From the NCBI RefSeq assembly GCF_016756495.1, contig NZ_AP023243.1, positions 3,228,501-3,292,500 of the forward strand: 64,000 nucleotides of DNA. The letters run 5' to 3'. The notes beneath the pieces are model-generated. The model ran no database searches, had not been told where the DNA came from, and worked only from the letters and a program-made list of their open reading frames with translations. The translations under genes were made by a program, and so were the position numbers. This document shows, piece after piece, positions 53,858 through 62,481 of this stretch; within the stretch, counting starts at the first letter, position 1; each line of letters begins with the position of its first letter. The stretch comes from Mesorhizobium sp. 113-3-3. GTDB lineage: Bacteria > Pseudomonadota > Alphaproteobacteria > Rhizobiales > Rhizobiaceae.

Positions 53858-54262
53858 TCAGGCGACCAGCGCATCCAGTTCCGGCAGCAGGACGACGCTT
53901 TCCTGTTCGTTGGGATCGGTGCGGGCAATGACGGCCGAGGACGGGGCATTGCTCAGATTGGCCGGCAGATGCGGCACGCCGGCCGGGATATAGAAGAGGT
54001 CGCCGGCCTTGACGACGATATGGTGCTCGAGCCGGTCGCCATACCAGGTATGGACCTCGCCGGAGAGCACGTAGATCGCCGTTTCGTGGTTCTCGTGCAG
54101 ATGCGCCTTGGCGCGGGCGCCGGGCGGCATGGTGAGAACATGCATGCAGATACCGGAGGAGCCGACCGACTCGGTGGCGATGCCGGCGAAATAGGTTAAA
54201 CCCTGCTTGCCTTCATAAGTGCTTTCAGGGCGGATAAGATGACAAGTGGGTTTGGGCGACAT
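53858..54262 (-). CDS. Cupin-domain protein
   Basis: 134 residues. Conserved beta-barrel cupin with metal-type ligands: HVLTMPPGARAKAHLHENHETAIYVLSGEV (His, His and Glu) and YIPAGVPHLPANL. Small-molecule-binding or isomerase-like role; substrate unknown. I chose the ATG at 54262, with GGAG seven bases upstream, over a much longer frame that runs antisense into the ATPase gene. Divergent from the ABC operon. Confidence 0.85.
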   Translation of the reverse strand: MSPKPTCHLIRPESTYEGKQGLTYFAGIATESVGSSGICMHVLTMPPGARAKAHLHENHETAIYVLSGEVHTWYGDRLEHHIVVKAGDLFYIPAGVPHLPANLSNAPSSAVIARTDPNEQESVVLLPELDALVA

Positions 54263-54288
54263 CGGGGAACTCCGGGCGTCGATTTGAG

Positions 54289-54326
54289 TGGGACAGGCTT
54301 GGTGGGACTGGGCCAAATGGGACAGG
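54289..54326 (+). promoter_or_regulatory. Triple direct repeat upstream of the NMT1-type ABC operon
   Basis: TGGGACAGG at 54289-54297, TGGGACTGG at 54303-54311 and TGGGACAGG at 54318-54326, 14 and 15 bases apart, in the divergent gap between the cupin and ATPase genes. Three evenly spaced copies suggest a regulator site. Confidence 0.4.
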
Positions 54327-54407
54327 GTAAGTGGAAAACAACATCGCGATAAAAGCAATCGGAATCCGGCCGGCGCCCCTGTGGCGAGAACGGGCAGGCA
54401 ACGGCCG

Positions 54408-55199
54408 ATGACAGGGATTTCGCCAGCCGTCGTTGCGGCAAGCAAACTTGGCCTTACCTTCCAGACCAATGACGGGCCGGTCCAGGCGCTGTCCAATGTC
54501 GACCTGACCATCGGCAAAGGTGAGTTCGTGTCCTTCATCGGGCCGTCGGGCTGCGGCAAGACCACGCTGCTGCGCGTTATCGCCGATTTGGAGAAGCCGA
54601 CCTCGGGGACGATCTCGGTCAACGGCATGACCGCGGAGCAGGCGCGCGAGAAACGCGCCTATGGCTATGTCTTCCAGGCCGCCGCGCTGTTTCCGTGGCG
54701 CACCATCGAACGCAATGTCGCCCTGCCGCTGGAGATCATGGGCCTGTCCAGGGCGGAGCAGGCGGAGCGTATCAAGCGCACGCTCGACCTCGTCAATCTG
54801 TCAGGCTTCGAGAAGAAATATCCCTGGCAGCTCTCCGGTGGCATGCAGCAGCGCGCCTCGATCGCCCGCGCGCTGGCCTTCGACGCCGACCTGCTCTTGA
54901 TGGACGAGCCGTTCGGCGCGCTGGACGAGATCGTGCGCGATCACCTCAACGAGCAATTGCTGCAGCTCTGGGCACGCACCAACAAGACCATCTGCTTCGT
55001 CACCCACTCCATCCCGGAAGCGGTGTATCTGTCGACGCGCATCGTCGTCATGTCTCCACGGCCTGGCCGGGTCAGCGACATCATCGAATCGACGCTGCCC
55101 AAGGAGCGGCCGCTGGATATCCGCGAAACGCCGGAGTTTTTGGCGATCGCGGCGCGCGTGCGGGATGGGTTGAGGGCAGGGCACAGTTATGATGATTGA
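54408..55199 (+). CDS. ABC importer ATPase (nitrate/sulfonate/pyrimidine type)
   Basis: 263 residues. Walker A GPSGCGKTT near residue 48, [28 protein letters not shown] and FVTHSIPEAVYLS. Belongs to the SsuB/TauB/ThiZ group. It heads the four-gene importer (ATPase, two permeases, NMT1/THI5-type binding protein). Starts at ATG 54408 with only a weak ribosome site (GGCAGG further upstream). Confidence 0.93.
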   Translation: MTGISPAVVAASKLGLTFQTNDGPVQALSNVDLTIGKGEFVSFIGPSGCGKTTLLRVIADLEKPTSGTISVNGMTAEQAREKRAYGYVFQAAALFPWRTIERNVALPLEIMGLSRAEQAERIKRTLDLVNLSGFEKKYPWQLSGGMQQRASIARALAFDADLLLMDEPFGALDEIVRDHLNEQLLQLWARTNKTICFVTHSIPEAVYLSTRIVVMSPRPGRVSDIIESTLPKERPLDIRETPEFLAIAARVRDGLRAGHSYDD

Positions 55200-55212
55200 G
55201 GCGGCCCGCTAG

Positions 55213-56091
55213 ATGGACTCCTTCCGCGACAAGCTCGTTCCCGTAACCTCCATCCTCGCCGGCGTGGTCGTCCTCTGGTACGTCTTCGCCGTCATCCTCA
55301 ACGCGCCGTTCCAGCGCGATCTCGACACCCGTGCCAACGAAACGCCCGGCGCCGTCGAATTCATCGGCAAGACGCTTGCGCAGCCGAAGCCGACGCTGCC
55401 GGCGCCGCACCAGGTGGCGGTGAACTTCTTCGAGAACACGTTCCTGCGGCCCATCAATTCGAACCGCAGCCTCGTCTACAATGCCTGGATAACGCTGTCG
55501 TCGACGCTGCTCGGCTTTGCCTTCGGTACCGCGCTCGGCATCATCATCGCCGTCGGCATCGTCCATGTGGCGACGCTCGACCGCAGCCTGATGCCGTGGA
55601 TCATCGCCTCGCAGACCATCCCCATCCTGGCGGTGGCGCCGATGATCATCGTGGTGCTCGCGGCTATCGGCGTCACCGGCCTGATCCCGAAAGCGATGAT
55701 CTCGACCTATCTGTCGTTCTTCCCGGTCACCGTCGGCATGGTGAAGGGGCTGCGCTCGCCCGAGATCATGCATCTCGATCTGATGCACACCTATAATGCC
55801 AGCCCCTCGCAGACCTTCTGGAAGCTGCGCGTGCCGGCCTCGGTGCCGTTCCTGTTCACCTCCATGAAGGTGGCGGTGGCGGCGAGCCTCGTCGGCGCCA
55901 TCGTCGGCGAACTGCCGACGGGCGCGGTCGCCGGCATCGGCGCCAAGCTGCTTGCCGGCGCCTACTACAGCCAGTCCATCGACATCTGGTCGGCGCTGGT
56001 CGCCGGTTCGATCGTGGCGGCACTGCTGGTCATGGTGGTTGGTATTGCCGGCCGCATCGTCGACCGCGCCATGGGCGGGAGGCCGGCATGA
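55213..56091 (+). CDS. ABC importer permease (BPD family, SsuC/ThiX type)
   Basis: 292-residue inner-membrane permease. Typical ABC permease C-terminal half: SLLGFAFGTALGIIIA-like segments, ASQTIPILAVAPMIIVVLAA, STYLSFFPVTVGMVKGLRSP and the EAA-like SPSQTFWKLRVPASVPFLFTSMKV. 13 bases after the ATPase stop; its own stop overlaps the next start (ATGA). One of two unequal membrane subunits. Confidence 0.9.
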   Translation: MDSFRDKLVPVTSILAGVVVLWYVFAVILNAPFQRDLDTRANETPGAVEFIGKTLAQPKPTLPAPHQVAVNFFENTFLRPINSNRSLVYNAWITLSSTLLGFAFGTALGIIIAVGIVHVATLDRSLMPWIIASQTIPILAVAPMIIVVLAAIGVTGLIPKAMISTYLSFFPVTVGMVKGLRSPEIMHLDLMHTYNASPSQTFWKLRVPASVPFLFTSMKVAVAASLVGAIVGELPTGAVAGIGAKLLAGAYYSQSIDIWSALVAGSIVAALLVMVVGIAGRIVDRAMGGRPA

Positions 56092-57242
56092 ACTGGCTGA
56101 AACCTTCCTGGCAAGCCGTGCTGGCGATCGTGCTGTGCCTGATCGCGGTGGCGCTCGGCGCCATGTCGAAGCCGGAAGCAGCAGCTCTTGCGGACCCGGC
56201 GGCCAGCATCAACTACCCTTATCTCGGAACCAAGGGCTTGATGCTCTGCCTGGCGATCGTGGCGGCGCTGGTCTCGATGACCAGGATTCCATCGCTTGCG
56301 GAAGCCGTCGTGCTGTTCGTCGGCGCCCATCTCGTTGCCTGGCTGCTGATCTCGGGCATTGCCGGGTTCGAAGGCACGGCATTGGCGCCGTACTTCCTGC
56401 TGCTCACGGCCGCCTGGCTGCTCGGCTGGCGCTGCGTGGCGGTGCTGTCGGGGCTTCGCCCAATGGCGGGTTCGGCCCGGAACGCGCTGCGCCTGATCAT
56501 CCCGGCCATCTTCGGCGCCTGGATCCTGATCATCTGGGAAGCGGTGACGCGGGGCGCCGGCATTCCCTTCATCCTGTTGCCGCCGCCCAGCGCCATCGGC
56601 GTGCGCATCGTCAGTTCGCTGCCTATACTTGGCGCCGATGTGCGGCAGACCATCTTCAAGGCGGTGCTGTTCGGCTATGTCGTGGGCAGCGGCGCCGGCT
56701 TCATCGTTGCCATCCTCGCCGACCGCGTGCCGTTCCTGCGGCGCGGGCTCTTGCCGATCGGCAACATGGTCTCGGCGCTGCCGATCATCGGCGTGGCACC
56801 CATCATGGTGATGTGGTTCGGCTTCGACTGGCAGTCCAAGGCGGCGGTCGTCATCATCATGACGTTCTTCCCGATGCTGGTGAACACGGTCGCAGGCCTT
56901 GCCGCATCAGGCCATATGGAGCGCGACCTGATGCGCACCTATGCGTCTGGCTACTGGCCGACGCTGATCAAGCTCAGGCTGCCGGCTGCAGCCCCCTTCA
57001 TCTTCAACGCGCTGAAGATCAACTCGACGCTGGCGCTGATCGGCGCCATCGTCGCCGAGTTCTTCGGCACGCCCGTTGTCGGCATGGGCTTCCGCATCTC
57101 GACCGAGGTCGGGCGGATGAACATCGACATGGTCTGGGCCGAAATCGCAGTTGCAGCACTTGCGGGTTCGGTCTTTTATGGCGTGGTCGCTCTTGTCGAA
57201 AGAGCCGTCACGTTTTGGCATCCCTCTGTCCGTGGTGGATAG
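56088..57242 (+). CDS. ABC importer permease, larger subunit
   Basis: 384 residues. The N-terminal third adds several hydrophobic segments (LAIVLCLIAVALGAM, VVLFVGAHLVAWLLISGIAG) not seen in the partner, then the standard permease domain (PPPSAIGVRIVSSLP, GFIVAILADRVPFLRRGLLP, VSALPIIGVAPIMVMWFGFDW). Translationally coupled to the first permease by a 4-base overlap. Confidence 0.9.
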   Translation: MNWLKPSWQAVLAIVLCLIAVALGAMSKPEAAALADPAASINYPYLGTKGLMLCLAIVAALVSMTRIPSLAEAVVLFVGAHLVAWLLISGIAGFEGTALAPYFLLLTAAWLLGWRCVAVLSGLRPMAGSARNALRLIIPAIFGAWILIIWEAVTRGAGIPFILLPPPSAIGVRIVSSLPILGADVRQTIFKAVLFGYVVGSGAGFIVAILADRVPFLRRGLLPIGNMVSALPIIGVAPIMVMWFGFDWQSKAAVVIIMTFFPMLVNTVAGLAASGHMERDLMRTYASGYWPTLIKLRLPAAAPFIFNALKINSTLALIGAIVAEFFGTPVVGMGFRISTEVGRMNIDMVWAEIAVAALAGSVFYGVVALVERAVTFWHPSVRGG

Positions 57243-57283
57243 GGGCGGTGGGTTTAAGGGCACTAACTCCAGAGGGTAAAAGA

Positions 57284-58255
57284 ATGAAAAAGCTGATTAT
57301 TCCCGTTCTGGCCGGCGCAATGTCGCTGGCCGCGTTCCAGGCAATGGCCGCCGACAAGGTGACGTTGCAGCTGAAATGGGTCACCCAGGCGCAGTTTGCC
57401 GGCTACTATGTCGCCAAGGCCAAGGGTTTCTATGAGGCCGAAGGCCTCGACGTCGACATCAAGCCGGGCGGCCCGGACATTGCGCCCGAGCAGGTGATCG
57501 CCGGCGGCGGCGCCGATGTCATCGTCGACTGGATGGGTGGAGCGCTGGCCGCACGCGAAAAGGGCGTGCCGCTTGTCAACATCGCCCAGCCGTTCAAGAA
57601 GGCCGGCATGGAGCTGGTCTGCCCGAAGGACGGCCCGATCAAGACCGAAGCCGACTTCAAAGGCCATACGCTCGGCGTCTGGTTCTTCGGCAACGAATAT
57701 CCGTTCTATGCCTGGATGAACAAGCTTGGCCTGAAGACCGAAGGTGGTCCGGACGGCGTCACAGTGCTGAAGCAGAGCTTCGACGTGCAGCCGCTGATCC
57801 AGAAGCAGGCGGATTGCATCTCGGTCATGACCTACAATGAGTACTGGCAGCTGATCGACGCCGGCTACAAGCCGGAACAGCTCACCGTGTTCAACTACTC
57901 GGCGATGGGCAACGACCTGCTCGAGGACGGGCTCTATGCGTCGGAAGACAAGCTCAAGGATCCGGCCTTCGAGGACAAGATGGTGCGTTTCGTGCGCGCG
58001 TCGATGAAGGGCTGGAAATACGCCGTCGAGAACAATGACGAAGCCGCGGGCATCGTCATGGACGGCGGCGGCCAGGACGAGAACCACCAGAAGCGGATGA
58101 TGAGCGAAGTCGCCAAGCTGATCGACAATGCCGACGGCAAGCTCGATCCGGCGACCTATGAGCGCACTGCCAAGGCGCTGCTCGACCAGAAGATCATCAC
58201 CAAGGAGCCGAAGGGCGCCTACACCACCGCCATCACCGACAAGGCGATCAAGTAA
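57284..58255 (+). CDS. ABC importer binding protein, NMT1/THI5 family
   Basis: 323 residues. Signal peptide MKKLIIPVLAGAMSLAAFQAMA. Matches the NMT1/THI5-like group that binds pyrimidines and related planar heterocycles: LQLKWVTQAQFAGYYVAKAKGFYEAEGLDVDI, GGADVIVDWMGGALAAREKG and FKGHTLGVWFFGNEYPF. In this setting a uracil/thymine/dihydropyrimidine or hydantoin ligand is likely, by inference. AGAGGG seven bases before the ATG. 41 bases after the permease stop. Confidence 0.91.
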   Translation: MKKLIIPVLAGAMSLAAFQAMAADKVTLQLKWVTQAQFAGYYVAKAKGFYEAEGLDVDIKPGGPDIAPEQVIAGGGADVIVDWMGGALAAREKGVPLVNIAQPFKKAGMELVCPKDGPIKTEADFKGHTLGVWFFGNEYPFYAWMNKLGLKTEGGPDGVTVLKQSFDVQPLIQKQADCISVMTYNEYWQLIDAGYKPEQLTVFNYSAMGNDLLEDGLYASEDKLKDPAFEDKMVRFVRASMKGWKYAVENNDEAAGIVMDGGGQDENHQKRMMSEVAKLIDNADGKLDPATYERTAKALLDQKIITKEPKGAYTTAITDKAIK

Positions 58256-58300
58256 ACCTGTTGGGGCGTGGTCCCGAAGGATCATGCTCTGACGTAAATT

Positions 58301-58331
58301 GGAACGGCGCCCTCAGAGGCGCCGTTCCTTT
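58301..58331 (+). terminator. Terminator at the end of the ABC operon, overlapping lrp
   Basis: Perfect 11-base stem GGAACGGCGCC, loop CTCAGA, GGCGCCGTTCC, then TTTA. It lies 45 bases after the binding-protein stop and overlaps the last codons of the converging Lrp gene, so the stem also encodes that protein's final residues. Confidence 0.7.
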
Positions 58332-58771
58332 ATGGTGTTCATGACGAAGCTGGTTTCGATCGAGGCGACGCATTTCAGCCGCGCGATCTTTTCCTTGATG
58401 AAGCGCTCATATTGTTCGAGGCTGCCGGTCACCACCTTCAGCACATAGTCGCGCGAACCGGTGACGAGGTGGCACTCCAGCACCTCTTCCCAGCCGCGGA
58501 TCGCCTCCTCGAACATGACGATCTCGTCCTCGTTCTGGCGGCTGAGCCGGATGGTGGCGATGGCGACCATGCTCCAGCCGAAGGCGGCGGGGTCGACCAG
58601 CGTGGTGTAGCCCCTGATGACGCCCGTCTCCTCCAGCCGCCGCACGCGCCTCAGGCAAGGCGACGGCGACAGGCCGATGCGCTCGGCAAGCTCATTGTTG
58701 GTGATGCGGGCATCGGCCTGCAGTTCCCTGAGAATCCTGAGGTCGAAATCATCGGCTATCTTCTGCTGCAA
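58313..58771 (-). CDS. Lrp/AsnC-family transcriptional regulator
   Basis: 152 residues. Helix-turn-helix IADDFDLRILRELQADARITNNELAERIGLSPSPCLRRVRRLEETG, then the RAM ligand-binding domain (VLECHLVTGSRDYVLKVVTGSLEQYERF). Responds to amino acids in most relatives. Divergent from the PLP enzyme gene at 58893, which it most likely controls through the 121-base gap. Confidence 0.94.
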   Translation of the reverse strand: MQQKIADDFDLRILRELQADARITNNELAERIGLSPSPCLRRVRRLEETGVIRGYTTLVDPAAFGWSMVAIATIRLSRQNEDEIVMFEEAIRGWEEVLECHLVTGSRDYVLKVVTGSLEQYERFIKEKIARLKCVASIETSFVMNTIKERRL

Positions 58772-58892
58772 TTTTTATTCCCTTGGGCAGTTTCTTGCTG
58801 CCAAGCAGCCATGCTGGGTCGAAAATAGCAAGGACTGGCTGATCGGGATCGCATAAATTGCGGCGCGACATCCCTCGAACGCAGGAAAAGCC

Positions 58893-60176
58893 ATGACCGC
58901 GCCACGCCCGTCGAAAACCCATATCGGCAACCACAAGCTCCATCCGGAGACGCTGATGCTGAGCTATGGTTTCGATCCGCAGCTTTCGGAAGGCGCGGTC
59001 AAGCCGCCGGTGTTCCTGACATCGACCTTCGTGTTCAAATCGGCGGAAGAGGGGCGCGACTTCTTCGACTACACGTCCGGGCGCAAGGAGCCGCCGAGCG
59101 GCACGGCGTCGGGCCTGGTCTATTCGCGTTTCAACCACCCCAACAGCGAGATCGTCGAGGATCGGCTGGCAATCTATGAAGGCACGGATGCCTGCATCCT
59201 GTTTTCTTCGGGCATGTCGGCGATCGCCACGACCTTGCTCGCCTATGCCCGTCCGGGCGATGTCATCCTACATTCGCAGCCGCTCTATGGCGGCACCGAG
59301 ACGCTGTTGACGCGCACGCTGTCCGGCTTCGGTATCGGTGCTGTCGGCTTCGCAGACGGTGTCGATGAGGCGGCGGTGCGGGCGACGGCCGATGCCGCGG
59401 TGGCGAAGGGGCGCGTTTCGGTCATCCTGATCGAGACGCCGTCGAACCCGACCAACAGCCTGGTCGATATTGCGTTGATGCGGACGATCGCCGACGAGAT
59501 CGGCGCCAGCCAAGGTTCGACGCCGATCATCGTCTGCGACAACACGCTGCTCGGCCCGGTGTTCCAGCGGCCGATCGAACACGGCGCCGATGTCTCCGTC
59601 TATTCGCTGACCAAATATGTTGGCGGCCATTCCGACCTGATCGCTGGTGCGGCGATGGGCGCCAAGGCGGTCACCAAGCCGATCAAGGCGCTGCGCGGCG
59701 CGATCGGTACGCAGCTCGACCCGCATTCCTGCTGGATGCTCGGCCGTTCGCTGGAGACGCTGTCGATCCGCATGGAGCGGGCCAACGACAATGCGCGCCT
59801 GGTCGCCGAATTCCTGCGTGACCATGCCAAGGTCGAGAAGGTGCATTATCTGCCGTTCCTGGGCGAGGACACGCCGGCGGGCCGCGCCTATTCGAGGCAA
59901 TGCAGCGGCGCCGGCTCGACCTTCTCCTTCGACATCAAGGGCGGGGAGAAGGCGGCTTTCGCCTTTCTCAACGCGTTGCAGATCTTCAAGCTGGCGGTGA
60001 GCCTCGGCGGCACGGAGTCGCTCGCCAGCCACCCGGCCGCCATGACCCATTCCGGCATTCCCTTCGACGTGCGCCAGCGCATCGGCGTGCTGGAGACCAC
60101 GGTCAGGCTGTCAATCGGTGTCGAGCATCCCGACGATCTGATCGCCGACCTGACGCAGGCGCTGGCGGCGGTCTGA
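58893..60176 (+). CDS. Cystathionine gamma-synthase-family PLP enzyme (gamma-lyase/synthase type)
   Basis: 427 residues. PLP lysine in [17 protein letters not shown], phosphate-site [27 protein letters not shown] and [19 protein letters not shown]. Member of the Cys/Met metabolism PLP family: methionine gamma-lyase, cystathionine gamma-synthase or O-acylhomoserine sulfhydrylase. The exact reaction cannot be set by eye. Divergent Lrp regulator and sulfur genes elsewhere in the window suggest sulfur amino acid metabolism. Confidence 0.9.
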   Translation: MTAPRPSKTHIGNHKLHPETLMLSYGFDPQLSEGAVKPPVFLTSTFVFKSAEEGRDFFDYTSGRKEPPSGTASGLVYSRFNHPNSEIVEDRLAIYEGTDACILFSSGMSAIATTLLAYARPGDVILHSQPLYGGTETLLTRTLSGFGIGAVGFADGVDEAAVRATADAAVAKGRVSVILIETPSNPTNSLVDIALMRTIADEIGASQGSTPIIVCDNTLLGPVFQRPIEHGADVSVYSLTKYVGGHSDLIAGAAMGAKAVTKPIKALRGAIGTQLDPHSCWMLGRSLETLSIRMERANDNARLVAEFLRDHAKVEKVHYLPFLGEDTPAGRAYSRQCSGAGSTFSFDIKGGEKAAFAFLNALQIFKLAVSLGGTESLASHPAAMTHSGIPFDVRQRIGVLETTVRLSIGVEHPDDLIADLTQALAAV

Positions 60177-60197
60177 CGGCTCTCTTCTCAAAGCTGG

Positions 60198-60224
60198 AAG
60201 GGGCGGGCGATCGCCCCTTTTTTG
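60198..60224 (+). terminator. Rho-independent terminator
   Basis: AAGGGGCG, loop GGCGAT, CGCCCCTT followed by TTTTG: a strong 8-base GC stem with a U-rich tail, 22 bases after the PLP-enzyme stop. Confidence 0.8.
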
Positions 60225-60340
60225 TTTTCCCGGTCACAAAACCGTGTTCAGGGAAACATTGCGCCGCCCAGCCGTTGCAGTTGAGGCATGCGCGCTCCGG
60301 GGGAGCAGCGACGCATGCCACAGCCAATCGGAGGTTCTTC

Positions 60341-60784
60341 ATGCGCACATATTCTTTCCTGCCGGTGCTTTCGGCGCTGGCCGTTTCGACCGCCTTTCTG
60401 CTCGCTTCGCCAGCAATGGCCGAGGTGGTGAAGTACAAGGCGACGCTCGATGGCGGCCAGCAGAGCCCGCCCGTCACCACCAAGGGCAAAGGCACCGCCA
60501 CGCTCACCTTCGACACCACCAAGAAGAAACTCAGCTGGGACGTCAAATATTCCGGCCTCAGCGGGCCGGCGACGGCAGCGCATATTCACGGCCCGGCGGC
60601 GATGGGCGCGAATGCCGCTCCCGTGATCCCGTTCAAAGGCAAGCTCAAGAGCCCGATCAAGGGCTCGGCTACGCTGACGGACGCGCAGGCCGCCGACCTG
60701 GCAGCCGGCAACTACTATGTCAACCTCCACACCGCCGCCAACAAGGACGGCGAGATCCGCGGTCAGATCGAGGCCGCGAAGTAG
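60341..60784 (+). CDS. CHRD-domain secreted protein
   Basis: 147 residues. Signal peptide (AVSTAFLLASPAMAEV). One CHRD domain: YKATLDGGQQSPPVTTKGKGTATLTFD, the AAHIHGPAAMG loop and YYVNLHTAANKDGEIRGQI at the end. CHRD proteins are extracytoplasmic; some bind copper or have unknown roles. GGAGG is 7 bases before the ATG. The terminator after it is shared with the converging ThDP-enzyme gene. Confidence 0.88.
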   Translation: MRTYSFLPVLSALAVSTAFLLASPAMAEVVKYKATLDGGQQSPPVTTKGKGTATLTFDTTKKKLSWDVKYSGLSGPATAAHIHGPAAMGANAAPVIPFKGKLKSPIKGSATLTDAQAADLAAGNYYVNLHTAANKDGEIRGQIEAAK

Positions 60785-60796
60785 CGCAAACCGCCT

Positions 60797-60830
60797 GAAA
60801 AAGGGGCGGCCGCCCGCCCCTTTTTCTTGA
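60797..60830. terminator. Bidirectional terminator between convergent genes
   Basis: Perfect 13-base stem GAAAAAGGGGCGG, loop CCGC, CCGCCCCTTTTTC; the T-run on one side and A-run on the other let it terminate both the CHRD gene (plus) and the ThDP-enzyme gene (minus). Confidence 0.8.
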
Positions 60831-60831
60831 A

Positions 60832-62481
60832 TTATGCCTTGTCGCGGATTTGCGTCATCGTGCGGGTTGGCGTGATCGCTTCGGGATCGAGCCTGATTTC
60901 GACGATCGCCGGCTTGCCGCTGGCTCGTGCTCGCTCGAAGGCGGGCCCGAAGTCGGCCGTCTTCTCCACGGTCTCGCCATGGCCGCCATAGGCGCGGGCC
61001 AGCGACGCGAAATCGGGGTTCCTGAGATCGGTGGCGACGACGCGGCCGGGATATTCGCGTTCCTGGTGCATGCGGATGGTGCCGTAAATGCCGTTGTTGA
61101 CGACAATCACGATGATCGGCAGGTCGTACTGCACGGCGGTGGCGAATTCCTGGCCGTTCATCAGGAAACATCCGTCGCCGGCAAAGGCGATCACGGTGCG
61201 ATCCGGATAAAGCGCCTTGGCGGCGACCGCCGCCGGTGTGCCGTAGCCCATCGAGCCGGAGGTCGGCGCCGCTTGGGTCGCAAAACGGCGGAAGCGGTGG
61301 AAACGATGCACCCAGGTGGCGTAGTTGCCGGCGCCGTTGGCGAAGATGGCGTCGTGCGGCAGTTCCTCTTCCAGGTAGTTCATGATCGGACCCATCTGCA
61401 CGTCGCCCGGGCCTGTCTGCGGCGGCGTCGACCACTCGAGATAGGCGCTATGCGCTTTCGCTGTCTCAGTCGCCCATGTTGGCGTGTCGGTTGGCTTGCG
61501 CTTGACAAAGGCCTCGACGAAGGCGGCGGGCGAGGCGTTGATCGCCAGCGTCGGCCGGTAGACCCGGCCGAGCTCGCCGGCGTCGGCGTGGACATGCACC
61601 AGCGCCTGGTCGGGATAAGGGCTTTTCAGCAGCGTATAGTCGGAAGAGGGCATCTCGCCCAAGCGCCCGCCGATCAAGAGCACGACGTCGGCCGCCTTGA
61701 TTTGCGCAGCCAGCCTGGGGTTGATGCCGATGCCGACGTCGCCGGCGTAGTTCGCGTGAAGATGGTCGAACAGCATCTGGCGGCGGAAAGAGCAGCCGAC
61801 GGGAAGCGACCATGCCTCCGATATGGCGCGCATCCGTGCAACCGCTTCCTCATTCCAGCGTGTGCCGCCGAGGATGACGAAGGGTCGCTTGGCGCCGGCA
61901 AGCAGCATTTCCAGCGCATCGAGTTCGGCCCCGCCGGGATAGGTCTCGACCGGCGTGTGGGGAAGGGCTTCCGGCGCCTCGACTTCACTGGTCAGCATGT
62001 CTTCGGGCAGCGAGATGACAACCGGTCCAGGGCGGCCTGACGTCGCGACCGCGAAGGCGCGGGTGACGAATTCGGGGATGCGGGAGGCGTCGTCGATCTC
62101 GACCACCCATTTGGCGATGTCGCCGAAGAACCTCTTATAGTCAACCTCCTGGAACGCCTCGCGCTCCTTGGCGTGGCTGGCGACCTGGCCGATGAACAGG
62201 ATGAGCGGCACCGAATCCTGCATGGCGATGTGGATGCCCGCGGATGCGTTGGTGGCGCCGGGGCCGCGGGTGACGAAGCAGATGCCGGGCTGGCCGGTCA
62301 GCCGCCCCTGGCAGTCGGCCATCATCGCGGCGCCGCCTTCCTGGCGGCAGACGATGGTGCGGATCGATGAATCGTGCAGCGCGTCTAGCACCGCCAGGTA
62401 GGATTCGCCCGGCACGCAGAAGATGCGGTCGGTGCCGTTGGCTTCCAGCGCGTCGACGATCAGTTGTCCACCGGTCTTCAT
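60832..62481 (-). CDS. Thiamine-diphosphate-dependent enzyme, acetolactate synthase-like
   Basis: 549 residues. The three-domain ThDP fold is complete: catalytic Glu in CRQEGGAAMMADCQGR (near residue 48), FVTRGPGATNASAG, the central domain (LLIGGRLGEMPSSDYTLL) and the ThDP/Mg motif GDGCFLMNGQEF...VVNNGIYG. It groups with non-biosynthetic ALS-like enzymes rather than IlvB. Its start overlaps the stop of the CoA-transferase gene (ATGA), so the two are made together. Oxalyl-CoA decarboxylase-like activity is one possibility given the partner, not proven. Confidence 0.9.
   Translation of the reverse strand: MKTGGQLIVDALEANGTDRIFCVPGESYLAVLDALHDSSIRTIVCRQEGGAAMMADCQGRLTGQPGICFVTRGPGATNASAGIHIAMQDSVPLILFIGQVASHAKEREAFQEVDYKRFFGDIAKWVVEIDDASRIPEFVTRAFAVATSGRPGPVVISLPEDMLTSEVEAPEALPHTPVETYPGGAELDALEMLLAGAKRPFVILGGTRWNEEAVARMRAISEAWSLPVGCSFRRQMLFDHLHANYAGDVGIGINPRLAAQIKAADVVLLIGGRLGEMPSSDYTLLKSPYPDQALVHVHADAGELGRVYRPTLAINASPAAFVEAFVKRKPTDTPTWATETAKAHSAYLEWSTPPQTGPGDVQMGPIMNYLEEELPHDAIFANGAGNYATWVHRFHRFRRFATQAAPTSGSMGYGTPAAVAAKALYPDRTVIAFAGDGCFLMNGQEFATAVQYDLPIIVIVVNNGIYGTIRMHQEREYPGRVVATDLRNPDFASLARAYGGHGETVEKTADFGPAFERARASGKPAIVEIRLDPEAITPTRTMTQIRDKA

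Noticed and set aside
53858..54628. Extended version of the cupin starting antisense to the ATPase gene
   Set aside because: The upstream part overlaps the ATPase start and its P-loop; the cupin proper begins at 54262 behind a good Shine-Dalgarno sequence.
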